A DNA stretch of 64,000 bases, taken from positions 1 to 64,000 of the forward strand of contig NZ_RKLV01000007.1 of the NCBI RefSeq assembly GCF_026242195.1, in the 5' to 3' direction. The position numbers and the translations under genes were made by a program. A model generated the notes under the pieces. That model saw nothing but the letters and a program-made list of their open reading frames with translations. It made no database searches and was not told where the DNA came from. Below are positions 44,569 to 52,819 of this stretch, piece after piece. Position 1 is the first letter of the stretch, and every line of letters starts with the position of its first letter. Source of the stretch: Halorutilus salinus (GTDB taxonomy: Archaea > Halobacteriota > Halobacteria > Halobacteriales > Halorutilaceae).

Positions 44569-45951
44569 TCACCCTTCGCGCGCCGAGAGACTGTACGCCT
44601 CACCGTCGTAGACGTAGAGCTTCGGATCGAAGGAGCCGCTGACGGCGTTGCGGACGACGACGCGTTCCGTCGTACCGTCGACGAAAGGCACGGAGTAGTT
44701 CAGCAGGTCGTACCTACGTCCGTCCGTATCGCGGTCTTCGTACACTTCCATCCAGTAGACGTTCTGGGCTATCACGCGCTCGGCTTCTTCGCCGTACCTG
44801 TCTACCTTTTCGACCACTGCGTCGACCTCCGCGTCCAAGCCGACGTCTACGAAGACGGAGCCGTCGCGGCGTTCCACAGAGGCTTCTTCGGGCGGTCTGA
44901 GTTCGAGCGCGGACGCGTCCACCTCGAAGACTGCGGCGAAGTCGTCCTTCCCCGTGCAGTACGTACCGCCTCCGAGGGGTGGCGCGTTGTGTTCGCGGGG
45001 TTCGTCGACGGGATGTAGCTCGAACCGCGTGTTCTCGACGCCGCCGGGCTCGACGGGCGGTTCGGATCCGGTTCCGTGGAACGGGTTTTCGTGTATCCAC
45101 CTACCGTCGACGAGCTTGTAGACGGCTCCGCCGGGGTAGACACGTTCCTCCGTCCTGTTGACGAGCGTGAACTCGGCTGTCGCGGGCGGTTCGAGACGTT
45201 CGTCCGACGGCTGGAGGTAGAGACGCGTCGTTTCGTCGGCTTCGTGGTACCAACGCGTGTCGTTCTCTATATCGGGGTACGTTTCGCCCTCGAAGACGGA
45301 GGCTTCTTGGGGTCCGGGGCTTCCGGTTTCCCAGACGGAGACGGCGAGTTCGTCCTCGTCGCCGAAACGGTAGACGCCTTCACGTAGCTCACCGTCGGGC
45401 TTGAGAACGGGGACGTACTCACGTACGGCGAACCCGCCCGCGTCGACGGTGAGTTCCCCGTCCTGAGGTTCGGGGAGGTTCTCGACGCGCCAGACGCCGT
45501 TTCGGGGTTGGATACCCGGCGTTTCGGCAGGGACGATGTAGACCGTCGTACCGTCGTGTGTCGCGGAGCCGACACCGTACGGTACGATCGCCTCGGTATC
45601 CACGGTGACCTCGGATCCGGTATCGTTCTCGGCGATGACACGTATCCTGGGCGGTTCGTCCGCGCCCTCGGTTTCGACGAAGCCGTGGTAGATATACAGC
45701 CCATCGTAGCCGTCTACGTTATAGCCGTGCGGAAACGCGGAGACCGTCCATCCGGCTTCGAGACGGACGAAGCTTCCTCTCAGGAGTCCTCCGACCGCCT
45801 CTTGGCGCGTCATACCTCCGTCGTCCGCACCGTCGTTGCTCCGGTTCTCCGTCGCGTCCCCCGTCCGGTTCGCCGTTCGGTTCCGTCCGTCGTCTCCGAG
45901 ACATCCCGACACCGCGACTGCGAACGCCGTTACGAAGCCGCGTCTGTCCAT
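44569..45951 (-). CDS. Tat-exported lipoprotein, beta-rich, unknown function
   Basis: From ATG 45951 this 460-residue frame starts MDRRGFVTAFAVAVSGCLGDD, a twin-arginine signal with lipobox VSGC (Cys17), so it is exported folded and lipid-anchored. A Thr/Asn/Asp linker follows. The remaining region is rich in Tyr, Gly and Pro turns with repeated immunoglobulin-like strands (TAEFTLVNRTEERVYPGGAVYKL; RFELHPVDEPREHNAPPLG). The upstream open frame to 46296 is antisense to nadM and is rejected. No enzyme motif is seen. Confidence 0.75.
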   Translation of the reverse strand: MDRRGFVTAFAVAVSGCLGDDGRNRTANRTGDATENRSNDGADDGGMTRQEAVGGLLRGSFVRLEAGWTVSAFPHGYNVDGYDGLYIYHGFVETEGADEPPRIRVIAENDTGSEVTVDTEAIVPYGVGSATHDGTTVYIVPAETPGIQPRNGVWRVENLPEPQDGELTVDAGGFAVREYVPVLKPDGELREGVYRFGDEDELAVSVWETGSPGPQEASVFEGETYPDIENDTRWYHEADETTRLYLQPSDERLEPPATAEFTLVNRTEERVYPGGAVYKLVDGRWIHENPFHGTGSEPPVEPGGVENTRFELHPVDEPREHNAPPLGGGTYCTGKDDFAAVFEVDASALELRPPEEASVERRDGSVFVDVGLDAEVDAVVEKVDRYGEEAERVIAQNVYWMEVYEDRDTDGRRYDLLNYSVPFVDGTTERVVVRNAVSGSFDPKLYVYDGEAYSLSAREG

Positions 45952-46044
45952 ACGTGGAACTACGGTTCGTGGCTTAACTTCTTTTTCCCGTAGATCACCG
46001 TCCGCGAGCGCCAAGCTTAATCCGCGCGACGCCGAACCCTGCGC

Positions 46045-46551
46045 ATGCGCGGACTGTACGTCGGACGTTTCCAGCCGTTCCACAAGGGGCACGAACGCGT
46101 CGTCGACGACATCATGGACGACGTTGACGAGGTCGTCGTCGCCGTGGGTAGCGCACAGAAGTCGCACACGCTCCGTAACCCGTTCACGGCGGGCGAACGC
46201 GTCAGTATGATCACGAAGGCTCTCGAAGACCGCGACGAGACCGTCTACGCCATCCCCGTCGAGGATCTCAACAGGAACGCCGTCTGGACGACACACGTCC
46301 GTTCTATGTGTCCGCCGTTCGAGACGGTCTACTCAAACAACCCTCTTATCGTCCGTCTGTTCGAGGAGGACGACGTCGAAGTACGCGAATGCGTCCTTTT
46401 CGAGCGCGACAGGTTCTCCGGACGCGTGATACGTGAACGTATGCGCGACGGCGGCGACTGGCGCGCGCTCGTACCCGACGAGGTCGAGAAGGTCGTCGAC
46501 GAGGTCGACGGCGTGAGAAGGCTACGCGACCTCGACGCCGACGACTACTAG
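46045..46551 (+). CDS. nadM: Nicotinamide-nucleotide adenylyltransferase
   Basis: This 168-residue archaeal NMN adenylyltransferase makes NAD+ from NMN and ATP. The nucleotidyl-transferase motif is GRFQPFHKGH (residues 7-16). GSAQKSHTLRNPFTAGER and the second motif DRFSGRVIRERMRDGGDW (ISSTxIR equivalent) follow. Length and order match archaeal NadM. The start lies near the end of the divergent Tat-lipoprotein leader. Confidence 0.94.
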   Translation: MRGLYVGRFQPFHKGHERVVDDIMDDVDEVVVAVGSAQKSHTLRNPFTAGERVSMITKALEDRDETVYAIPVEDLNRNAVWTTHVRSMCPPFETVYSNNPLIVRLFEEDDVEVRECVLFERDRFSGRVIRERMRDGGDWRALVPDEVEKVVDEVDGVRRLRDLDADDY

Positions 46552-46613
46552 GACATACCGTCAGCCTCACCCCCTCGCTTTCCGTCGGGCTGTCGAAACC
46601 CCGTGTTCATCTC

Positions 46614-47486
46614 TCACCTCACGGAGGAACTCGTCGCGCTCTTGAGGACGTAGACAGCGACACCGCCTACGACAACGTCGAGAACGAGTAGCACGGAGAC
46701 GGCGGGGACGAGGGTGTCCCAGATACCACCGAATGCGTTGAGTTCGATAACCGTCATCACGTCCCTTCCTAGGACGAGCGCCCTTGCGGCATCGACGCCG
46801 TACGTGACGGGGTTGAAGCCAGCCACGGTCTGTATCCATCCGGGGAGTGCGTCGAGGGGGAGGAAAGCCGTCGAGATGAAGAGCAGAGGGAACTGAATTA
46901 TGTTGGCACCGAGAGCCGTCGTCTCTTGGTCGCGGCTTACGACGGCGAGTATGTTCGAGAGTGAGACGAACCATACGGAGAAAAGGAAACCGACCGCCAT
47001 GATACCGATAGCGCCCGCGAAGCCCGTGGCTATCTCGCCGCCTAAGACCGTACCGAGGACGAGTATGATACCTATCTGTATGAGGATCAACAACAGCTCC
47101 GAGGCTGTCTTTCCGAGGAAGACGGCGGTTCGGTTCATAGGCGAAACGAGCACCTTTTCGAACATGCCTTCCTCCATATCGTTCACGAGACCGATACCCG
47201 ACGAAGCCGCGGCGGCGAGCGCGACCTGCATCGCTATCGCAGGGACGAGGTAGGTCGTGTAGCTAACCGACGCCTCGCCGCTGTTTATAGCACCGGTTGC
47301 GACACCACCGAAGACCTGTGTAAAGAGAACGAGGAAGATGATAGGCTGTATGAGCGAAAGGAACAGGAAGAAGGGGTTACGTGTCGACTTCACCGTCCAC
47401 CGCTTGAAGTTCGCCCAGAAGTCACCCGCGAACGTGTTCCGGGACAGACGGACGCCGTCGGTGCCGCTCTCCGCCCCCGGCGTCAC
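46614..47486 (-). CDS. ABC-2 type transporter permease (DrrB-like)
   Basis: This 290-residue permease has six membrane helices. The ABC-2 pattern LFTQVFGGVATGA, then EGMFEKVLVSPMNRTAVFLGKTASE in the loop after helix 2, FISTAFLPLDALPGWIQTVAGFNPVTYGVDAAR and the C-terminal helix point to the DrrB/daunorubicin-resistance group. Its start overlaps the ATPase stop by four bases. Substrate is unknown; members export drugs, lipids or polysaccharides. Confidence 0.87.
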   Translation of the reverse strand: MTPGAESGTDGVRLSRNTFAGDFWANFKRWTVKSTRNPFFLFLSLIQPIIFLVLFTQVFGGVATGAINSGEASVSYTTYLVPAIAMQVALAAAASSGIGLVNDMEEGMFEKVLVSPMNRTAVFLGKTASELLLILIQIGIILVLGTVLGGEIATGFAGAIGIMAVGFLFSVWFVSLSNILAVVSRDQETTALGANIIQFPLLFISTAFLPLDALPGWIQTVAGFNPVTYGVDAARALVLGRDVMTVIELNAFGGIWDTLVPAVSVLLVLDVVVGGVAVYVLKSATSSSVR

Positions 47487-48541
47487 TCAGAACCACCCTG
47501 TCGGCTTCCCGCGTCCTCCCCGCCGGAGACGTCGGTTTCGTCGTCGGTAACGGCGAGGAAGACATCGTCGAGCGTAGGCTCACGAACATCGAAGCCGGTC
47601 ACCTGTATACCCGCGTCGTCCAACGCAACCATGAGACGGCTTCCGCGCGATCTCGCGTCGTTCGCTGTGATGCTAAGCCCTCTGTCGGTTACCTCGACCG
47701 ACGCATCGCCTCCGAAGATACCTTCACCGCGCAGAACCTCAGCCGCTTCCCGCGCCGTGTCCCGTCCACCCTCGACATCCACATCGAGAAACTCAACGCC
47801 GACACGCCGTTTGAGTTTGGACGGCGAACCGCGTGCCACGATACCCCCGTCACGGATGACGGCGAGCCTTTCACACAGATGGTCAGCCTCTTCGAGGTAC
47901 TGTGTCGTTAGGAGTACCGTCGTACCCCTTTCGTTGATACGTTCGAAGTAGTCCCAGAGTTCGTTACGTGCCTTAGGGTCGAGACCCGTCGTCGGTTCGT
48001 CGAGGAAGACAAGCGACGGTCTGTGGACGAGCGCCATCGCGGCGTCGAGACGTTTCTTCATGCCACCCGAGAAACCCCCGGACTTCTTATCCCCGACATC
48101 CGCGAGGTCAACGAGTTCGAGGAGTTCATCGATACGTTCCGCGCGCCGCTCCCTCGGAACGCCGTACGCCCTACACGCGAACCTGATGTTCTCGCGCGCC
48201 GTCAGTTCCTCGTCAACGCTTGTCTCCTGTGGCATGTAGCCTATCGACTCGCGCACCTCCTGCGCCTTGCTCTTAACGTCGAAGCCGTTAACCTCGACGC
48301 GCCCACCCGTCGGCTGTAGTAATGTGACCAAGACCTTTATCGTGGTCGTCTTTCCCGCTCCGTTGGGTCCTAAAAACCCGAAGAACTCGCCCTGAGGTAC
48401 CTCCATCGTCACGTCCTTCACGGCTTCGGTACCGTCGCTGTACGTCAGCTTCAGCCCTTCTATCAGTATCGCGGCGGTCTTGCCTTCACCGTCCCCCTTC
48501 TCCGTCGAAGATGACACGGACGTGTTCGTCGTTCCTGACAT
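47483..48541 (-). CDS. ABC transporter ATPase (DrrA-like)
   Basis: This 352-residue ATPase pairs with the DrrB-like permease. Walker A is [12 protein letters not shown], the Q-loop is MPQETSV, signature SGGMKKRLD, Walker B LVFLDEPTTGLDP, and the switch His is replaced by Gln in LLTTQYLEEADHL, as often in DrrA. A Ser/Thr-rich start of about 25 residues and an 80-residue C-terminal domain (from GVEFLDVDVEGG) flank the core. It is first in a two-gene operon. Confidence 0.9.
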   Translation of the reverse strand: MSGTTNTSVSSSTEKGDGEGKTAAILIEGLKLTYSDGTEAVKDVTMEVPQGEFFGFLGPNGAGKTTTIKVLVTLLQPTGGRVEVNGFDVKSKAQEVRESIGYMPQETSVDEELTARENIRFACRAYGVPRERRAERIDELLELVDLADVGDKKSGGFSGGMKKRLDAAMALVHRPSLVFLDEPTTGLDPKARNELWDYFERINERGTTVLLTTQYLEEADHLCERLAVIRDGGIVARGSPSKLKRRVGVEFLDVDVEGGRDTAREAAEVLRGEGIFGGDASVEVTDRGLSITANDARSRGSRLMVALDDAGIQVTGFDVREPTLDDVFLAVTDDETDVSGGEDAGSRQGGSE

Positions 48542-48653
48542 CTGTTTCCTCGTCCTTGCGTCGGTATTCCGGTGTTAAAAGGGTGCTGAATAAACGTTCA
48601 GTTAGTAAGCGTGGTACGGTGGACGGAAGAAGGACGTAAACCAAGCCGAACCC

Positions 48654-48815
48654 CTACAGGTAGTCGAGATACCACAGTATGAGGACGAGAGCGACACCGG
48701 CGGCGATAACCGAGTTTGCGAGTAGGTTCAGCACCTCGCCGAGGACGTTGAGCGCAAGCCAGATAGCTACGAGTATCAGTATGAGACGGACGAGCGCCGA
48801 GTCGTCGAGCGACAT
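48654..48815 (-). CDS. Small membrane protein (53 residues)
   Basis: From ATG 48815 a 53-residue frame (MSLDDSALVRLILILVAIWL...) has two hydrophobic helices joined by LNVLGEVLNLL, ending VALVLILWYLDYL. It has the look of a conserved haloarchaeal small membrane protein family. A similar protein, ending VVFVVLWYFGYIEG, is encoded next door at 48846-49040, suggesting a diverged tandem pair. Confidence 0.6.
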   Translation of the reverse strand: MSLDDSALVRLILILVAIWLALNVLGEVLNLLANSVIAAGVALVLILWYLDYL

Positions 48816-48845
48816 ACGGACGGGTTGGTCGCGTCCGACAAAAGC

Positions 48846-49040
48846 TTACCCTTCGATGTAGCCGAAGTACCAGAGCACGACGAAGACGACCGCGATAGGC
48901 AGGATGATCTGGTCGGCAAGCCGCCGGAACGCGGTTTCACCGGTCACGACCGCGAGTATCTTGAGACCCGCCCATACGACGGCGAGCATAATAACTGCCC
49001 TTTCGGGGACTACACCGCCCCCACCTTTGTCGGGACTCAC
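48846..49040 (-). CDS. Small membrane protein (64 residues)
   Basis: This 64-residue protein has a short Gly-rich start, then two helices (ERAVIMLAVVWAGLKILAVV and LADQIILPIAVVFVVLWYF). It resembles the adjacent 53-residue protein in layout and ending. Its start overlaps the MGMT-like gene by four bases, so it is part of the TBP-MGMT transcription unit. Function is unknown. Confidence 0.65.
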   Translation of the reverse strand: MSPDKGGGGVVPERAVIMLAVVWAGLKILAVVTGETAFRRLADQIILPIAVVFVVLWYFGYIEG

Positions 49041-49516
49041 ACACCCTCCAGTTCGAGTAGCTTCCTCTTCACCTCGCGCGGTCCTACAAAGCCGCCGATG
49101 CCGTCCTCCGCAACGATACGGTGCGAAGGTAGGACGATAGGCACCGGGTTACCGTGGAGCGCCTCACGTACGCGCGCCACACCTTCCTCATCACCGCCCT
49201 CACCGATACTCGAACCGAACTCGGCGTACGTCGTCGTCGTTCCGTAAGGTACGTCACGCGTCCTTTCGAGCGCCCTACGTTCCACCCCTGAAACCGTGAG
49301 CGCGTACGGAACGTCGGGCGTCGCACCCTCGCCGTCGAGGTACGCGAAGACGGCGCGGAGGGCGTCGCTACCCTCACCCTGCGCACGTTCCACGCTCTCC
49401 GCGTCGGGTTCGTCGACAAACGCGACGCTGACGGCGCTGTTCGACGCCACACCCACCTGCACGTACCTTCCGAGGTACCCCGACCACCGGTGTTCGATAC
49501 CGCTCCCTACACCCAT
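49037..49516 (-). CDS. Alkyltransferase-like protein (MGMT fold, Cys to Ser)
   Basis: This 159-residue protein has the C-terminal fold of O6-alkylguanine-DNA alkyltransferase: VPYGTTTTYAEFG, then HGNPVPIVLPSHRIVAEDGIGGF, with the usual arginine finger region. The acceptor cysteine of PCHR is Ser131 (codon TCG), so it cannot accept a methyl group by the normal mechanism. Alkyltransferase-like proteins (ATL) lack this Cys and recruit excision repair to alkylated bases, so an ATL role fits. Its start overlaps the tbp stop. Confidence 0.8.
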   Translation of the reverse strand: MGVGSGIEHRWSGYLGRYVQVGVASNSAVSVAFVDEPDAESVERAQGEGSDALRAVFAYLDGEGATPDVPYALTVSGVERRALERTRDVPYGTTTTYAEFGSSIGEGGDEEGVARVREALHGNPVPIVLPSHRIVAEDGIGGFVGPREVKRKLLELEGV

Positions 49517-50085
49517 CAGCCGAGGAGGTCGAGATCCTTGAGCTGTGCGACTATCTTATCCACCGCCTCGTCCGCATCCTCGGGACGCTCGCCACCCGTG
49601 ACGACGAGCTTCCCGCTCCCGAACAGAAGGACGACGACCTCCGGCTCGTCGAGCCTGTAGACGAGACCGGGGAACTGTTCGGGTTCGTACTCGATGTTTT
49701 CGAGACCCAGCCCGATAGCGATTGCGTTGAGGTTGAGGTCGTAGCCGAGGTCGGCGCTCGCCACGATGTTCTGCACCTTGATTTCGGGCGACTCATCGAC
49801 CTCGATACCCAGATCACGGAGCTTACCGAAGACGATCTTCAGCCCCTTGTCAACGTCCTCGGGACTCTTCGCTCCCGTACAGACGATCTTACCCGAACGG
49901 AAGATCAGAGCCGCGGTCTTAGGCTCCTCCGTACGGTAGACGAGACCGGGGAACTGCTCCGGGTCGTAGTCCGCGCCTTCCATGTCCAACGTAACCTTTT
50001 CGAGGTCGAGTTCCTGCCCGATCGCGGTCGACGCGACGACGTTCTCTATCTCTATCGTATCCTTGGGGTCTTGTGCCTCGCTCAT
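49516..50085 (-). CDS. tbp: TATA-box-binding protein
   Basis: This 189-residue general transcription factor shows the two direct repeats of the saddle: IENVVASTAIGQELDL with DPEQFPGLVYRTEEPKTAALIF, and IKVQNIVASADLGYDL with EPEQFPGLVYRLDEPEVVVLLF. There is a full-length C-terminal stirrup and no N-terminal extension, and the surface is acidic, as in haloarchaea. A TATA element (TTATATATACAG, 50109-50098) lies about 20-25 bases before the start. It is first in a tbp-ATL-small-membrane-protein unit. Confidence 0.97.
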   Translation of the reverse strand: MSEAQDPKDTIEIENVVASTAIGQELDLEKVTLDMEGADYDPEQFPGLVYRTEEPKTAALIFRSGKIVCTGAKSPEDVDKGLKIVFGKLRDLGIEVDESPEIKVQNIVASADLGYDLNLNAIAIGLGLENIEYEPEQFPGLVYRLDEPEVVVLLFGSGKLVVTGGERPEDADEAVDKIVAQLKDLDLLG

Positions 50086-50150
50086 ATCTACTTAAACTGT
50101 ATATATAAGAGCATATAAAAGTTCATTAAACCTCGTCGTCATCTCGTCGC
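50086..50150. promoter_or_regulatory. Divergent tbp/trmG10 promoters
   Basis: Two TATA elements are visible in 65 bases: TTATATATACAG for tbp (minus strand, 50109-50098) and CATATAAAAG (plus strand, 50112-50121), about 30 bases before the GTG start of trmG10. Both spacings fit leaderless or short-leader transcripts. Confidence 0.6.
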
Positions 50151-51176
50151 GTGTACCTCCTCGAACTCAAGGGGTCGAACCACGCGCTCGCGGTTGCGGA
50201 GGCGGACGCTGTCGGCGAACTCGTCGACGAGGGACGCGGATATGCACTCGTCCGTGAACCCGACGTAACGCGCCGTCTCGCGGGATCGCACCGTGTCTCA
50301 CGGTTTCTCGGCGAATCGGGGGCGGGCGTCGGGGGATCGGGTGAGGGGGCGGTCGGAGAGTCGGCTGGAGGGTCGGTCGAGGAGACGATCGGGGCGGCGG
50401 TTGAGGCGGCGCGCGGACTCGGTGTTTCCTTCGACGGTAGCTTCGCCGTTCGCGCGCGCGTCCACGGCGACGGTCCCTCCTCGGCGGAGTTGGAGCGGCG
50501 CGTGGGCGGTGTCTTCGCTGAGAGGGCGCGCGTCGACCTCGACTCCCCTGACGACGTGGTGCGTGTTGTCGTCTCCGAGGGGCGTGTCCTTTTGGGTCTG
50601 GAGGTCTGTGAGACGGAGGGTTTCGAGGGGCGCGCGCCGACCGAGAAGCCTTTCTTCAAGCCGGGGAGCATGTCGCCCGCCCTCGCGCGCGCGCTCTCGA
50701 ACATCGCGGGGGGCTACGACGGCGCGACGCTCCTTGACCCTATGTGCGGCACGGGCGGCGTCCTCGTCGAGTCCGCGCTCGTCGGTGGGCGCGCGGTCGG
50801 TGGCGACGCGTCGCGCGAGATGGTCGAAGGCGCGCGCGTGAACCTGCGCGAGTTCTGCGACGGTGTGGGCGAGCTTTTCGTCGGCGACGGACGTTCGTTA
50901 CCCCTCGACGACTCTTCGGTCGACTGCGCCGTTACTGACCTGCCCTACGGTCGCGCGTCGCACGTCGAGGGCGGTTCGGCGGAGTCGGTCGCACGCGGCG
51001 TGCTCGGTGAGCTTTGTCGGGTTGTTCGTGACTCCGGGCGTGTCGTCGCCGTCTCCGACGGCTGGCTCGACGAAACGGCGCGCTCCGTGGGGTTCGAGGT
51101 CGTCGACCGTTTCGAGGATCGTGTTCACCGCTCGCTTACGCGGCGTATCGTGGTTCTGAGTGTCAGAGACGCCTAA
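50151..51176 (+). CDS. trmG10: tRNA (guanine10-N2)-dimethyltransferase
   Basis: This 341-residue methyltransferase starts with GTG (MYLLELKGSNH). An N-terminal ferredoxin/THUMP-like region lies at residues 1-150. The SAM domain follows, with LLDPMCGTGGVLVESAL (motif I), GDASREMVEGARVNL and the catalytic motif DLPYGR (motif IV), matching archaeal Trm-G10/Trm11. It modifies G10 of many tRNAs. Glycine-rich repeats of Gly-Ser near residues 55-75 form an unusual loop. It ends with a 14-base convergent overlap with the next gene. Confidence 0.88.
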   Translation: MYLLELKGSNHALAVAEADAVGELVDEGRGYALVREPDVTRRLAGSHRVSRFLGESGAGVGGSGEGAVGESAGGSVEETIGAAVEAARGLGVSFDGSFAVRARVHGDGPSSAELERRVGGVFAERARVDLDSPDDVVRVVVSEGRVLLGLEVCETEGFEGRAPTEKPFFKPGSMSPALARALSNIAGGYDGATLLDPMCGTGGVLVESALVGGRAVGGDASREMVEGARVNLREFCDGVGELFVGDGRSLPLDDSSVDCAVTDLPYGRASHVEGGSAESVARGVLGELCRVVRDSGRVVAVSDGWLDETARSVGFEVVDRFEDRVHRSLTRRIVVLSVRDA

Positions 51177-51450
51177 CCTCGTTGACGACAGCCTCTCCGT
51201 CGATAAGGACGAAGACGTCTATCTCCGTCTCCTCGTGCCTTCTGTCTACGGTGAAACGCGCCTCGGTTTCGCCGTCTTGGTGTACGAGACGCGCCTCGTA
51301 GTCGTCGTCGAACCCCTCGACGGAGAAGTCGTAACGCGCGCCGAGTTCGCGTTTGAGACGGAAGACGCGTTTCTGAAGCTCGCGTTTGGGTAGACCCGTG
51401 AGGCTATCGGCTTCGTCGAGAAACCTCTCGGCGTCGTCGTTTAGGCTCAT
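51163..51450 (-). CDS. Small acidic protein of unknown function
   Basis: This 95-residue protein has a helical start (NDDAERFLDEADSLTGLPKRELQKRVFRLKRELG) and a beta-hairpin-rich end (YEARLVHQDGETEARFTVDRR). I know no family. It lies between trmG10, whose 3' end it overlaps by 14 bases, and the desuccinylase-like gene, whose stop overlaps its start by four bases. The latter suggests one operon. Confidence 0.6.
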   Translation of the reverse strand: MSLNDDAERFLDEADSLTGLPKRELQKRVFRLKRELGARYDFSVEGFDDDYEARLVHQDGETEARFTVDRRHEETEIDVFVLIDGEAVVNEVRRL

Positions 51451-52499
51451 CCGTACGTGTTTACTGCGTCGTCCTCGGCGCGTTCGGCGTAGTAACAGAC
51501 GAGAGAGCCTTCTTCGACGCCCATTCCGAGCTGGAACGAGGTTACCCAGCCGTCGCGGTTCGCCTCGACGACGTGCTTCGTCTCTCCGAACGAGTCGGTG
51601 ACCTCTGCGACCGCCTCGCCCTCACGTACGACATCGCCGGGTTCGACGCGTTGGCGCAGGAGACCCGAGACGGGCGACCAGAGGCTCGTACGCCTGACGG
51701 GGAAGCCGTCGGGTACCTCGCCGACGTGTGGCACGTTCTCGTGTTCACCGTCGAGCATACCGAGTTCGCGCATCATGTTACGGACGCCGACGACCGCCCC
51801 CTCGACTACGTCGCTCTCTACGATGTAGTCGGAGCCGAGTTCGGCGGTGAACGCGGGTATACGTGCGGCGTTCATACACGCGCCCGAAAGAGACCTGTGT
51901 AGCTCCTCCTCGACCGTGCGTTCGACGCCTGAGCCGTGTACGGGTGCGAAGCCGAAGGCGTCTGCGAGGGCGTCACGTCTCTCGACGAGCGAACGCGTGT
52001 CCTCGTCGCGCTCCTCCTCGTCGACGAGGAGACGGTCGAGTATAGAGAAAGGCACGCTACCGACGTTGGAGCAGTGGAGATCTATGAGTGCGTCCGCCGT
52101 ACGGTCGATATGTCTAAAGACCTTTCCGTTGATAATCTCCTGCGTCGACTTGGTCGCGCGCTCGCCGCGGAAGTCAGGGAACAGCCTGTTGGGGTCGCGT
52201 GCGTCGTAATGCGAAGTCCTTTCGGCGCTACGTAGACCGCTGGGGTTGAGCGTCACGACACCGACGACCGTACCGCGTATCCTTTCGGCAAGTTCCTCGG
52301 TGACGGTTCTATGGACGACGGGTATACCCGCGACCTCGTTTCCGTGTACGTTCGCGGTGAGCCAGAGCGTTGGTCCGTCCTCGTCGCCACGCGCCACCAT
52401 TACGGGAGCCTTCTCCGTACCGCCCGTAGGGAAGGATACGAGATCCATGTACCCCTTCGCTACGCCGCCGCGACGAGCCTCCGCTGTGCCTATGCGCAT
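51447..52499 (-). CDS. Succinylglutamate desuccinylase/aspartoacylase-family protein
   Basis: This 350-residue M14-like zinc hydrolase shows the metal-binding NVHGNEVAG (His and Glu) and DLHCSNVG (second His), with substrate contacts in NPSGLRSAERTSHYDARDPNRLFPDF. A C-terminal biotinyl/lipoyl-like hammerhead (SGLLRQRVEPGDVVREGEAVAEVTD) is typical of this sub-family. The substrate may be an N-acyl amino acid. It is transcribed with the small gene behind it, with 4-base overlap. Confidence 0.82.
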   Translation of the reverse strand: MRIGTAEARRGGVAKGYMDLVSFPTGGTEKAPVMVARGDEDGPTLWLTANVHGNEVAGIPVVHRTVTEELAERIRGTVVGVVTLNPSGLRSAERTSHYDARDPNRLFPDFRGERATKSTQEIINGKVFRHIDRTADALIDLHCSNVGSVPFSILDRLLVDEEERDEDTRSLVERRDALADAFGFAPVHGSGVERTVEEELHRSLSGACMNAARIPAFTAELGSDYIVESDVVEGAVVGVRNMMRELGMLDGEHENVPHVGEVPDGFPVRRTSLWSPVSGLLRQRVEPGDVVREGEAVAEVTDSFGETKHVVEANRDGWVTSFQLGMGVEEGSLVCYYAERAEDDAVNTYG

Positions 52500-52548
52500 T
52501 CGTTCTGTTTTGGGGCGCGTCCGCTAAAACCGTGGCGAACCACGACGG

Positions 52549-52731
52549 TTAGATACGTACCGTGTCGTCTTCCTCGCCGCACTGTGGACACATCTGGAAG
52601 TCCTTGTTGGGTTCGTCCTGAAAACGGTGCCCGCAGACCTCACACTCGAAGTAGACGGCGTTCTGGTTGACGCTCCTCGCCCCACGGGGGCTGTCTTCCT
52701 CATCGTCGTCGGTGTCTCTTCCGCGTCTCAT
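52549..52731 (-). CDS. Small zinc-ribbon protein (60 residues)
   Basis: This 60-residue protein has an acidic/basic lead (MRRGRDTDDDEEDSPRGARS) followed by a rubredoxin-like ribbon, CEVCGHRF (30-37) and CPQCGEED (48-55). It resembles the regulatory or electron-transfer ribbons often encoded near translation genes. Function is unknown. Confidence 0.65.
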   Translation of the reverse strand: MRRGRDTDDDEEDSPRGARSVNQNAVYFECEVCGHRFQDEPNKDFQMCPQCGEEDDTVRI

Positions 52732-52819
52732 GGGATCGTCTTAGTGGTTCTCGGTAAAAAACGTACCGCCGGTGTCACTCAAAGAACGGAGCTTCGAACG
52801 TCGGTATGTACACGTCCGG

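Noticed and set aside
43592-44611. Rightward open frame of 339 codons over the lonB start region
   Set aside because: It is antisense to LonB, whose ATPase and protease motifs are complete; the frame has no recognisable domain and runs across the minisatellite.
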